Below are positions 53,466-60,899 of a stretch of DNA of 64,000 nt, piece after piece. The notes below the pieces were generated by a model. That model had not been told where the DNA came from and did no database searches. It saw only the letters and a list, made by a program, of their open reading frames with translations. Where the stretch lies: contig DFBJ01000013.1 in the NCBI GenBank assembly GCA_002366565.1, forward strand, positions 676,956 to 740,955, given 5' to 3'. The translations under genes were made by a program, and so were the position numbers. The stretch's first letter is position 1; every line of letters starts with the position of its first letter. The stretch comes from Bacteriovoracaceae bacterium UBA3083. GTDB lineage: Bacteria; Bdellovibrionota; Bacteriovoracia; Bacteriovoracales; Bacteriovoracaceae.

Positions 53466-54434
53466 TTATTTAAGAATACTCAAAGCATTTGAATGAGACA
53501 TTAGCTTAGAGATAAAGCTCTTCATTAACTCTTCTTGCTCATTTTTCTCTGCTCGTGTTTTTATAATATCAGAAACTTCATTATAAATAGTCTCTCTTAC
53601 TTCAGAAGAGTCATCTATCTCTCTATGGTTTTCTTTACGTAAATTATTAATAACTTCTGTTTTTAAGTTATCTCTTGCGATATTAGGACCGTCGTTAAAA
53701 AAGACATCTTTATTGCCTATGTAGTTTATGTTCTTTTTCACATTCTTTGGAATGATATCATTATCAAATCCCACAGAATCTAGAGTAACCAAGAGGTCAA
53801 CCTTTCTAAATCCATTTGCAAAAGTATTGAGTTTATTTGCAATATTTACAATAGCATCACCACCTAATGAATGACCTACAAGTATGACAGGCTCTTCCGC
53901 TGGAGTTGAACGTACTCTTTCAATAATTTTTTCTTCATCTTTCCAAGTAAAGTGCTCAGCCCCCTCAAGGTCTTTCGCCATAGCACTAAGGCCTTCATCA
54001 TCAGAACTTATGCCGGCTAAATGTAGTCCACTTACAAAAATTACTCTTGCGCCTTCAGTAACACCAAAGTCGTCTTTTGGAGCTACAACTTCTTTCACTT
54101 CTTGAACAATTTTATTATCAGGAAGAACTGCCGAGACAACATCTAATGCGCTCCCTATTCCTGGTAAGTTTATTGCACCCTTAGCAACTTCTGCGGCATC
54201 AGCCAGTAGATGCTTTGAAGCACTCTTAAGCTCTTTGCCATTTTCTTTGATTTGATTCTTAAGATCTACTTTTTTCTCTTTGGCAGCTTCTGACAACTCT
54301 ACTTTATCAGAAGCACTAGAAGGGTCGATCTTCTTTCCAAGCTCCTTGGAGATTAGTTTACTCGCCTGCTTTCCTCTATTTTGAAGATAATCGCTGTGAG
54401 ATTTATAATGTCGAACACCCGTTCCTGTTTTCAT
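53466..54434 (-). CDS. Alpha/beta-hydrolase-like (lipase-type) protein
   Basis: This protein is 322 residues. The N-terminal 100 are charged and helical (KELGKKIDPSSASDKVELSE). Residues about 130-240 carry an alpha/beta-hydrolase core: strand ARVIFVSGLH, nucleophile elbow VILVGHSLGGDAIV (Ser in GHSLG) and LLVTLDSVGFDN, with a candidate Asp. No signal peptide is visible. A TAAAAT -10-like box lies 6 nt before the ATG, with AAGGG directly against the codon. Substrate unknown. Confidence 0.75.
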   Translation of the reverse strand: MKTGTGVRHYKSHSDYLQNRGKQASKLISKELGKKIDPSSASDKVELSEAAKEKKVDLKNQIKENGKELKSASKHLLADAAEVAKGAINLPGIGSALDVVSAVLPDNKIVQEVKEVVAPKDDFGVTEGARVIFVSGLHLAGISSDDEGLSAMAKDLEGAEHFTWKDEEKIIERVRSTPAEEPVILVGHSLGGDAIVNIANKLNTFANGFRKVDLLVTLDSVGFDNDIIPKNVKKNINYIGNKDVFFNDGPNIARDNLKTEVINNLRKENHREIDDSSEVRETIYNEVSDIIKTRAEKNEQEELMKSFISKLMSHSNALSILK

Positions 54435-54440
54435 CCCTTT

Positions 54441-54446
54441 ATTTTA
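54441..54446 (-). promoter_or_regulatory. -10 box 6 nt before an ATG (possible leaderless mRNA)
   Basis: Minus strand TAAAAT, then AAAGGG, then the ATG at 54434. No good -35 seen. Confidence 0.35.
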
Positions 54447-54565
54447 CAGATGTTACAACTTTGACGCACCTAAGAAAATGTGGCCTCATCTATACCGAGT
54501 CATTTGTTCAACTATTAATCAAAGAACTACCCAAGTGCATGTATTTATGGCATAGTCCTAAACAT

Positions 54566-54571
54566 TATAAT
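54566..54571 (+). promoter_or_regulatory. -10 box of the gap-pgk-tpiA operon
   Basis: Perfect TATAAT; a weak -35 (TTTATG) lies 16 bp upstream. Start of transcription near 54578, and GGAG lies 5 nt before the ATG at 54596. Confidence 0.5.
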
Positions 54572-54595
54572 ACCTTAAAATAACGCGGAGTTACT

Positions 54596-55612
54596 ATGTC
54601 CAAAATAAGAGTTGGAATCAACGGAATGGGAAGAATTGGTCGTACAGTTCTAAGAGAATTTTTTAACCGTGGTGTTGAAGAATTTGAAATCGTAGCAGTT
54701 AACAGTCCAGGTCATCCTGAAGACTACATTCACCTACTGAAATACGATTCTGTTCATGGAAAATTCAATGCTGAAATTTCAATTCAAGACGATCATATTT
54801 TAAATGTTAATGGAAGCAAGATAACTTTCCATAAATATAAAGATCCTTCAGAAATTCCTTGGTCACATGACAAAGTAGACATTGTTATCGATGCAACAGG
54901 AATTTTTAAAGATAAGAAAGGTCTAGGTAAACACCTTAGCGGTACAGTTAAGAAAGTTATTATGTGTGCTCCAGGTAAAGACCTTGATGGTACTTTCGTT
55001 ATGGGAATTAATAACGAAGAATACGATCCTGAAAACCACCACATTATTTCAAATGCAAGTTGTACAACAAACTGCTTAGCTCCAGTTGCAAAAGTATTAA
55101 ATGATTCTTTTGGTATTGAAAGTGGATTTATGACTACTGTTCACTCTTACACTGGTGACCAAAATATATTAGATTCATCACATAACGACAAAAGAAGAGC
55201 AAGAGCAGCTGCTGTTTCAATGATACCAACTACTACAGGTGCAGCTAAAGCTGTAGGTCTAGTTATTCCAGAACTAAAAGGTAAACTTGATGGTTTTGCA
55301 ATTAGAGTTCCAACTCCAAATGTTTCACTTGTTGATTTAAACGTAACACTAAAGAAAGCTGTTACAATTGAAGAAGTAAATGCTGTACTAAAAGAAGCTT
55401 CTGCAAGCTCACTTAATGGAATACTTGGTTACGAAGAAGATGAACTTGTATCTGTAGACTATATGGGAATGAGAGAATCATCTTGTTTAGATGCAGGACT
55501 TACTAACGTACTTAATGGAACAAATGTAAAAGTTGTTACTTGGTATGATAACGAAGCAGGCTTCTCTAACAGAGTTATTGATTTAGCTATCTTCATTGGG
55601 AAACAACTATAA
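54596..55612 (+). CDS. gapA: Glyceraldehyde-3-phosphate dehydrogenase
   Basis: This 338-residue type I GAPDH oxidises glyceraldehyde-3-P with NAD and phosphate in glycolysis. Rossmann start IRVGINGMGRIGRTVLREF, catalytic Cys in SNASCTTNCLAPVAKVL, catalytic His in MTTVHSYTGDQ, and WYDNEAGFSNRV near the end. The stop TAA and the pgk ATG share a base, so the genes are coupled. Length and motifs are entirely normal. Confidence 0.97.
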   Translation: MSKIRVGINGMGRIGRTVLREFFNRGVEEFEIVAVNSPGHPEDYIHLLKYDSVHGKFNAEISIQDDHILNVNGSKITFHKYKDPSEIPWSHDKVDIVIDATGIFKDKKGLGKHLSGTVKKVIMCAPGKDLDGTFVMGINNEEYDPENHHIISNASCTTNCLAPVAKVLNDSFGIESGFMTTVHSYTGDQNILDSSHNDKRRARAAAVSMIPTTTGAAKAVGLVIPELKGKLDGFAIRVPTPNVSLVDLNVTLKKAVTIEEVNAVLKEASASSLNGILGYEEDELVSVDYMGMRESSCLDAGLTNVLNGTNVKVVTWYDNEAGFSNRVIDLAIFIGKQL

Positions 55613-56817
55613 TGGCAATTCATTACATAGACGAACTAACTGAAGAACTTAAAGATAAAGTAGTTATTGCACGCTTTGATTTTAACGTTCCTTTAAGTAA
55701 ATCTGACCGTTCGAAGATCACTGATACAACAAGAATTGATATGGCCCTAGAGACTATTCAATATCTACTTGATAATGGTGTGAAAAAACTTATTTTAATG
55801 AGTCACCTTGGAAGACCTAAGGGACAAGTAAATGAAGACTACTCTCTTGAGCCAGTTGCTAGTTACCTAGCAGACAAACTAAGAGAAGATGTTCTACTTA
55901 CAGAGTCTTGTCTAGATAGAGGAATTAAAACACTTCTTGGATTAAATGAATCAAGAGTTATCCTACTTCAAAACTTACGTTTTCACCCAGAAGAAGAAGC
56001 AGGAGCACCAGAATTTGCAAGAGCTCTTGCAAGCTATGCAGATATCTATGTTAACGATGCCTTTGGTGTTGCCCATAGAAAACATGCTTCAGCTTATATT
56101 ATTAATGCTTACTTCAAAAAGAATGCTTACGGTGGTTTCTTAATGAAGAGAGAAATTGAAGCATTATTAAAAATAACAAATAAGCCAAAGTCACCATTTG
56201 TTGCAATAGTTGGTGGAGCAAAAGTTTCAGATAAGATTAAAATTATCGAAAGACTAATTGTAAATGTTGACCACTTAATAATTGGTGGAGCAATGGCCTA
56301 CCCATTCCTTGCAGCACAAGGACATGAAGTTGGAGAATCTCTTTGCTCTGAAGCAGATATAGCTCTAGCAAAAAGAATTCTAATGAGTTCAAGCAAGTCT
56401 AAAGTTATACTTCCAATTGATCATATTGTTTCGTCAGAATTTGGTGGAGCTCCTGAAGTTTGTGAAAAAGTTGAGATACCTGAAGGAAAAATGGGTCTTG
56501 ATATTGGTCCAAAAACAATTGATCTATACAATCAAAAACTGGCAGGTTCTGCGACTGTTCTTTGGAATGGTCCAATGGGTCTTTTTGAAAATGAAGACTT
56601 TGCTAATGGTACAATGGCGATTGCTAAAACTTTAAGCAGAATGGAAAGTGCATTCACTCTCGTGGGTGGTGGAGACTCAGTGAGTGCTGTTCAAAAAGCT
56701 GGACTAGCAAGTAAAATGTCTCACGTATCAACTGGTGGTGGTGCTTCTCTTGAGTTTATTGAAGAAGGTAGCCTACCAGGTATTCAAGCATTAAAATTTG
56801 GTCTTGATTTAAACTAA
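55612..56817 (+). CDS. pgk: Phosphoglycerate kinase
   Basis: This 401-residue enzyme makes ATP from 1,3-bisphosphoglycerate. It shows the N-terminal substrate motif VIARFDFNVPLS, LMSHLGRPKG, VNDAFGVAHRKHAS, VAIVGGAKVSDKI, NGPMGLFE and the C-terminal nucleotide loop VGGGDSVSAV followed by STGGGASLE. All are conserved. It overlaps gapA by one base and is followed 9 bp later by tpiA. Confidence 0.97.
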   Translation: MAIHYIDELTEELKDKVVIARFDFNVPLSKSDRSKITDTTRIDMALETIQYLLDNGVKKLILMSHLGRPKGQVNEDYSLEPVASYLADKLREDVLLTESCLDRGIKTLLGLNESRVILLQNLRFHPEEEAGAPEFARALASYADIYVNDAFGVAHRKHASAYIINAYFKKNAYGGFLMKREIEALLKITNKPKSPFVAIVGGAKVSDKIKIIERLIVNVDHLIIGGAMAYPFLAAQGHEVGESLCSEADIALAKRILMSSSKSKVILPIDHIVSSEFGGAPEVCEKVEIPEGKMGLDIGPKTIDLYNQKLAGSATVLWNGPMGLFENEDFANGTMAIAKTLSRMESAFTLVGGGDSVSAVQKAGLASKMSHVSTGGGASLEFIEEGSLPGIQALKFGLDLN

Positions 56818-56826
56818 GGATAAAAA

Positions 56827-57567
56827 ATGAGAAAAGTTCATATTGTAGGAAATTGGAAAATGAATCAAAGTTTGGCAGATATAAATGCCTTCTCTGAAAC
56901 TATTCGCACTATGAACGATCTTAAATGTGAAGCGTGGATTGCCCCACAGGCAATTCACCTAAACATACTACAGGAGAAGTCCAATACTATAAAAGTAGGG
57001 GCCCAAAACTGTAGTAATCAAAACTCTGGAGCATTCACTGGAGAACTTAGTCCAGAATCTTTAAAAGATATGGGTGCTCACTTTGTTATTATTGGTCACT
57101 CAGAAAGAAGAGCTATCTTCAAAGAAGATGACATTTTACTAAATCAAAAAGTACTAAAAGCATTAGAAAACAAACTGAAAGTAATTCTTTGTGTTGGTGA
57201 AACACTAGAAGAAAGAGAATCTGGAGATTTCAAGTCTATACTAAAGGGACAACTACTTAATGGTCTCAAAGATATTAGTGCTTCAGATAAAGAAAGTATC
57301 ATCATAGCCTATGAGCCAGTTTGGGCCATTGGGACTGGAAAAGTAGCAAGTCCAGAACAAGCTCAAGAGGTTCACGCCTTCTTAAGAGAAGAGCTTAAAG
57401 CTGTAGAGGCACTTGATGCTCAAGCAACTCCTATCTTATATGGTGGAAGTGTAAAACCATCAAATATTGAAGGATTACTTGAAAACACAGATATTGATGG
57501 TGCCTTAGTAGGTGGAGCATCACTAAAAGGCGAAAGCTTCAAAGAATTATGTGAATTAAGCAAATAA
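56827..57567 (+). CDS. tpiA: Triosephosphate isomerase
   Basis: This 246-residue enzyme interconverts dihydroxyacetone-P and glyceraldehyde-3-P. GNWKMNQS holds the active-site Asn/Lys, IIGHSERR the electrophilic His, and AYEPVWAIGTGK the catalytic Glu and mobile loop; YGGSVKPSN binds phosphate. It completes the gap-pgk-tpiA operon, with an AAGGAT ribosome site across the 9-bp gap. Confidence 0.97.
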   Translation: MRKVHIVGNWKMNQSLADINAFSETIRTMNDLKCEAWIAPQAIHLNILQEKSNTIKVGAQNCSNQNSGAFTGELSPESLKDMGAHFVIIGHSERRAIFKEDDILLNQKVLKALENKLKVILCVGETLEERESGDFKSILKGQLLNGLKDISASDKESIIIAYEPVWAIGTGKVASPEQAQEVHAFLREELKAVEALDAQATPILYGGSVKPSNIEGLLENTDIDGALVGGASLKGESFKELCELSK

Positions 57568-57662
57568 CGCTCATTGACTGTGCGCGTTCTCTTGCCAAAG
57601 CTGATATTTATTTGATATTTAAGTAGATACAATTTATTAAGATTTTATAAGGTATTAAAATT

Positions 57663-58016
57663 ATGTTTCACTCTCTAATGATTTTCCATATTGTTATTTC
57701 AGTTCTACTAATTGTTCTTGTACTACTCCAATTTGGAAAAGGTGCTGAGGCCGGTCTTATGTCTGGTGGTGGTGGAGGAGACTCTACTTTTACAGGTAGC
57801 CAACAAGGAAATATCCTAGGAAAAATAACTACAATTCTAGCTGTTCTATTTCTTGGGAACTCGATTTTACTAGCTAAGATTCAATCTACAAAATCATCTT
57901 CTTCTCTATTAGATGGTGAAGCTCCAATAGCTGCTCCACTTAACAACGATGCGATGATTCCTAAGACTCAAGAGACTAAAGCTCCTGAAGCGACTACAGA
58001 AGAATCTAAGAAGTAA
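57663..58016 (+). CDS. secG: Preprotein translocase subunit SecG
   Basis: This 117-residue inner-membrane protein of the SecYEG channel has two TM helices (about 6-25 and 53-72) joined by a loop with LLQFGKGAEAGLMSGGGGGD, the diagnostic SecG region. The C-terminal tail is Ala/Pro/Lys-rich, as often seen. tpiA-secG adjacency is widespread in bacteria and supports the call. It ends before a strong terminator that lies within the opposite gene. Confidence 0.93.
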   Translation: MFHSLMIFHIVISVLLIVLVLLQFGKGAEAGLMSGGGGGDSTFTGSQQGNILGKITTILAVLFLGNSILLAKIQSTKSSSSLLDGEAPIAAPLNNDAMIPKTQETKAPEATTEESKK

Positions 58017-58047
58017 TTTTCAGATTTAAATTAATATAGACAAGTAC

Positions 58048-58075
58048 AAAGGCCTTTTATGAGGCCTTTTTCTTT
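58048..58075 (+). terminator. Intrinsic terminator of the glycolytic/secG operon
   Basis: AAAGGCCT (58048-58055), six-base loop, AGGCCTTT (58062-58069), then CTTTTT. The 3' half lies inside the last codons of the opposite-strand HD-GYP gene; its T-run encodes that protein's terminal KKKK. Confidence 0.85.
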
Positions 58076-59232
58076 TTCTCACCATTATCTACAGCAACTT
58101 TTCCAAAATTCTGCTCTTCTTTTTTAAAGAAGTTACTTTGCTGTTTCTTAGGTTCAATCTTTTTAAAAGGTAGAACATCATGTGGCTGACAAGGATCAAA
58201 GTCAGAAGGTAATTCTTTGTTATATACCCTACTTACGACTTGAGAAATATTGTTTGAGAATAACTCAAAGAGCTTTGGATCAAGCTTCTTTCCAACACTT
58301 CTAGACATAATCCCTAAAGCTTCTTCAGGATTTAAGGCCTCATGATATGAGCGCTTAGTTGTAACTGCATCAAAAAAATCTGCAATTGCGGTTACACGCG
58401 CTAACAAGTGTATCTCATTTCCTTTTAAACCAGCAGGGTAACCTGATCCATCGAAGTTTTCATGGTGCTCATGAACGATTCTCTTAACAATTGAGAAATC
58501 AACTCCGTCGCAATCTACTTCGCTTGAGGAAAGTAAATCAAACCCAAATTTTGGATGCTTTTTGATCATATTGAACTGATCATCATCTAGCTTTCCAGAG
58601 TTATTTATTATGTGTGTTGGTATTTTTATTTTTCCAAGGTCGTGTAAAAGACCTCCTAACCCAGCAAGCACAATCTCTTCTCTTGCAGCATTTGGTCTTA
58701 TGATTTTGAACATTGAGATGCAATACATAGATACATTTATAGAATGGTCATACGTATAGAAGTCATGAAAGCTCAAATCACCTATCAGGCTTTGCACTTT
58801 CTTTACGTCGTAGTCTTTTATAACATCAACCATTGATTCAACAGAATCTCTGCATCCATTTATAGTTTCAGTTAGGACCTCATTAGAGAACTCTTTCGTT
58901 GGGTCGAAAATTGTATCAAGATAATGAATAGCAGAGTCTTTTATAATCTCTGTCTTTTGAACATCTTCAATTCCAATACAGCCCGATAAGCTTCTTAAGT
59001 ACATGTCTCTCTGACTTTCTGAGATATAGAGTTGGTGGTACTTTCGTCTGAACGTAGAAATATCATCAGCAGTTAGAACACCATTTACAGGAAATATACG
59101 AACAAATTTTTCTTTTGATGAATGTGATGATGAATTTACATATAAATCATAAGTCATAGGCTTATCGAGAGTGATTAGATCAAACCCTACAGAAAAGAAA
59201 CTTGTATTTTTTAGCCTTAGTATTTTAGACAT
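58057..59232 (-). CDS. HD-GYP domain protein (cyclic-di-GMP phosphodiesterase type)
   Basis: This protein is 391 residues from the ATG at 59232 (AGGGG 5 nt before it); a TTG 15 nt upstream is less likely. The N-terminal 140 residues form an unassigned regulatory domain. The HD-GYP domain (about 165-330) has YDHSINVSMYC, GGLLHDLGKIKIP, HPKFGFDLL and HHENFDGSGYPAGLKG, with all metal-binding and GYP residues present, so it should cleave cyclic di-GMP. The tail is Lys-rich (KKEEQ, EKKKK). It is convergent with secG. Confidence 0.9.
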   Translation of the reverse strand: MSKILRLKNTSFFSVGFDLITLDKPMTYDLYVNSSSHSSKEKFVRIFPVNGVLTADDISTFRRKYHQLYISESQRDMYLRSLSGCIGIEDVQKTEIIKDSAIHYLDTIFDPTKEFSNEVLTETINGCRDSVESMVDVIKDYDVKKVQSLIGDLSFHDFYTYDHSINVSMYCISMFKIIRPNAAREEIVLAGLGGLLHDLGKIKIPTHIINNSGKLDDDQFNMIKKHPKFGFDLLSSSEVDCDGVDFSIVKRIVHEHHENFDGSGYPAGLKGNEIHLLARVTAIADFFDAVTTKRSYHEALNPEEALGIMSRSVGKKLDPKLFELFSNNISQVVSRVYNKELPSDFDPCQPHDVLPFKKIEPKKQQSNFFKKEEQNFGKVAVDNGEKKKKAS

Positions 59233-59338
59233 ATAACCCCTACTCAATTATATAACTTTTCGGCTTTAAAACTATATTCTTTAAGGGATTTTACTAGACA
59301 GAAAAAGGTGTAAGCGACTGATTTCACGATTTAAGATA

Positions 59339-59362
59339 CAAAAAAGCCCGTCTTAGACGGGC
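59339..59362 (-). terminator. Intrinsic terminator of ssb
   Basis: Minus strand GCCCGTC, three-base loop, GACGGGC followed by TTTTTT; about 27 bp after the ssb stop. Confidence 0.85.
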
Positions 59363-59388
59363 CCTTTATATAAAATTTAATCTATTTT

Positions 59389-59847
59389 CTAAAACGGTAT
59401 ATCATCGCTTGTGAAGTTAGAATCTGTTGAGATGTCGTAATTCTGGTTCATCGCACTGTTATCTTGAGAAGGTGCTGATTGTTGAGAGTTACTGTTATCT
59501 CTTGATTGAGATGCACCTTGCTGAGCACCACCAATAAATTGAACAGTTCTTACGTTGATTTCTGTTGTGTAATTTTTGTGTCCGTCTTTTTCCCACATTC
59601 TTGTTTGAAGAGATCCTTCAAAGTAAGCTTGTCTTCCCTTTGAAAGGTATTGGTTACAAAGCTCTGCAGTTTTTCCCCAGACAACCATTCTATGCCATTC
59701 AGTTTTCTCTTGCTTCTGTCCACTCTTGTCAGTCCAACCTTCAGAAGTTGCTACAGAGAAGTTACATACAGCTGCACCAGACGGTGTGTACTTTAGTTCT
59801 GGATCAGTTCCTAAACGTCCTAAGATAATCACTTTATTTACACTCAT
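59389..59847 (-). CDS. ssb: Single-stranded DNA-binding protein
   Basis: This protein is 152 residues from the ATG at 59847, which follows GGGAG; the longer frame only adds a non-conserved segment. The OB fold spans about 1-110: VNKVIILGRLGTDPELKYTP, WHRMVVWGKTAELCNQYLSKG, and YFEGSLQTRMWEKDG. A Gln/Ser/Asn-rich linker leads to the acidic tip DDIPF, which recruits replication and repair partners. All features are normal for SSB. Confidence 0.96.
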   Translation of the reverse strand: MSVNKVIILGRLGTDPELKYTPSGAAVCNFSVATSEGWTDKSGQKQEKTEWHRMVVWGKTAELCNQYLSKGRQAYFEGSLQTRMWEKDGHKNYTTEINVRTVQFIGGAQQGASQSRDNSNSQQSAPSQDNSAMNQNYDISTDSNFTSDDIPF

Positions 59848-60053
59848 AATTTCTCCCTTCATGATGAGTACTACGATATTTCTCATCAAAGCTAAGTGTG
59901 TTTGTATCGCTCAAACAATATTACGAAAATACCTCTTTTAAAAGATTTTTTCTCTGCTTTTGCTATGAGCAAAGTCGTGTCATAGAAGGGGGTTTCTAAG
60001 TTATTGAAATGAGAAATGGATTATGAGCCACTAATTTGAAAGTGATATATGCG

Positions 60054-60485
60054 TTATTTGTTTTTTATTGATATTCCTTCTTCATCGAACTCTTCAAGCT
60101 TCTCTTTCATGTCAGCATTTGGACGTTTATCGGCCCAAAACTCTTGAACAATCTTGCGAGCTATCTTTACATCTTTCTTGTACCAAGAGGCATCGAATCC
60201 ACAGTGTGGACAAGGGATCTCTTTTCTAAAGTTCATTCTAACTGCTGCTTCAAATAGGGCCCAGAATATGAAGAAGATAAAGTATGAGCGATTCCCCATG
60301 AGAGGATAGAATATTGCGCCAGCAATAACTGAACATAGTGTAAGTTGAAAGTAATTCTTTACTGAAAGTCTTGGGCTAGAGTGAAAAGCTCTCTTTGTAC
60401 CACACAGAGGGCAAAAGAATTCCATTTTAGGATTCTTATGCTTAAACGTTCTATATTCAAGTGGCTGCCAATCGGGTCTACTCAT
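60054..60485 (-). CDS. Zinc-ribbon membrane protein, unknown
   Basis: This protein is 143 residues. A CPLC pair (about residues 25-28) and a CPHC pair (about 92-95) flank two hydrophobic helices (about 48-62 and 68-82). The two CxxC pairs would lie on the same side of the membrane and could bind one zinc ion. The C-terminus is charged. Good GGAGAG ribosome site. No family recognised beyond the zinc-ribbon pattern. Confidence 0.75.
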   Translation of the reverse strand: MSRPDWQPLEYRTFKHKNPKMEFFCPLCGTKRAFHSSPRLSVKNYFQLTLCSVIAGAIFYPLMGNRSYFIFFIFWALFEAAVRMNFRKEIPCPHCGFDASWYKKDVKIARKIVQEFWADKRPNADMKEKLEEFDEEGISIKNK

Positions 60486-60550
60486 TCACATTCTCTCCAA
60501 AAGAGTTATTACAAGCTATTCTACCAATAAAACAGTCTTAATATCAGAGC

Positions 60551-60719
60551 GTAAAAAATGCCAAACGCATTGCAAATAGACCTCCGATGGCCCCACGACC
60601 ACCGGAGAAAGACGTGTTTTAGACGCACCGAAGTGCCAAGAAAGTAAAACTAGTTGGTAGGATAAGCCGTCATCCAACGTTCCGCGCTTTGCTACCGACT
60701 GTTCAGCAAAGCCTACCCT
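60551..60719 (-). ncRNA. Candidate structured non-coding RNA with terminator
   Basis: Minus strand, 5' to 3'. (1) GGTAG (60717-60713) pairs with CTACC (60660-60656), enclosing GCTTTGCT (60712-60705) paired with AGCAAAGC (60693-60686). (2) GCAC-UUCG-GUGC at 60636-60625, a canonical C(UUCG)G tetraloop. (3) CTCCGGTGG (60607-60599) pairs with CCATCGGAG (60590-60582), including one G-U. (4) AATGC-GTTTG-GCATT plus a T-run (60571-60553) as terminator. By hand count 60561-60720 is about 52% GC in an otherwise much more AT-rich window, and has no supported ORF. It does not show the conserved cores of RNase P, tmRNA, SRP or 6S RNA. Ends are estimates. Confidence 0.5.
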
Positions 60720-60869
60720 CTATATATCAAGAACCATTCCAAGTTTCGCAATGCCCAATCTACTGATTTCACAATCCACTGGTGCCAAAGAAGCATTCCA
60801 TGAATGTCACTGGTTACAAGTTGATCCCGGCAATAAATACCTAGAAATTGCATAACAGAGCTTTTTTAT

Positions 60870-60894
60870 CACTACTTTATAGTGCTAATATAAA
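60870..60894 (+). promoter_or_regulatory. Inverted repeat and -10-like boxes before the TadG-like gene
   Basis: CACTA-CTTTA-TAGTG (60870-60884) is a 5-bp inverted repeat. It is followed by TAATAT (60886-60891) and the overlapping TATAAA (60889-60894), which end 8 and 5 nt before the ATG at 60900. No Shine-Dalgarno is seen, so a very short or absent leader is likely. Confidence 0.35.
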
Positions 60895-60899
60895 GATTC

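Larger units (their letters stand above)
60486..60899. other. 414-bp gene-free region before the TadG-like gene
   Basis: Holds the candidate RNA at 60551-60719. The rest (60720-60850) has CATTC-ATG-GAATG and a repeated CCAGTG, but no ORF with a ribosome site. The distal end must contain the promoter of the gene at 60900. Confidence 0.5.

Noticed and set aside
57566..57588. AACGC...GCGTT stem after tpiA as a terminator
   Set aside because: Only 5 bp and no T-run; secG follows and may be reached by read-through.
60551..60719. Cyclic-di-GMP or cobalamin riboswitch, RNase P, tmRNA or 6S RNA
   Set aside because: I looked for their conserved cores on both strands (for example GACGCAAAGC, GAGGAAAGTCC, a TCCACCA end) and did not find them.
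60713..60853. 46-codon ORF on the minus strand with many Trp residues
   Set aside because: No ribosome binding site, not recognised, and partly within the region that folds as a candidate RNA; open by chance is more likely.
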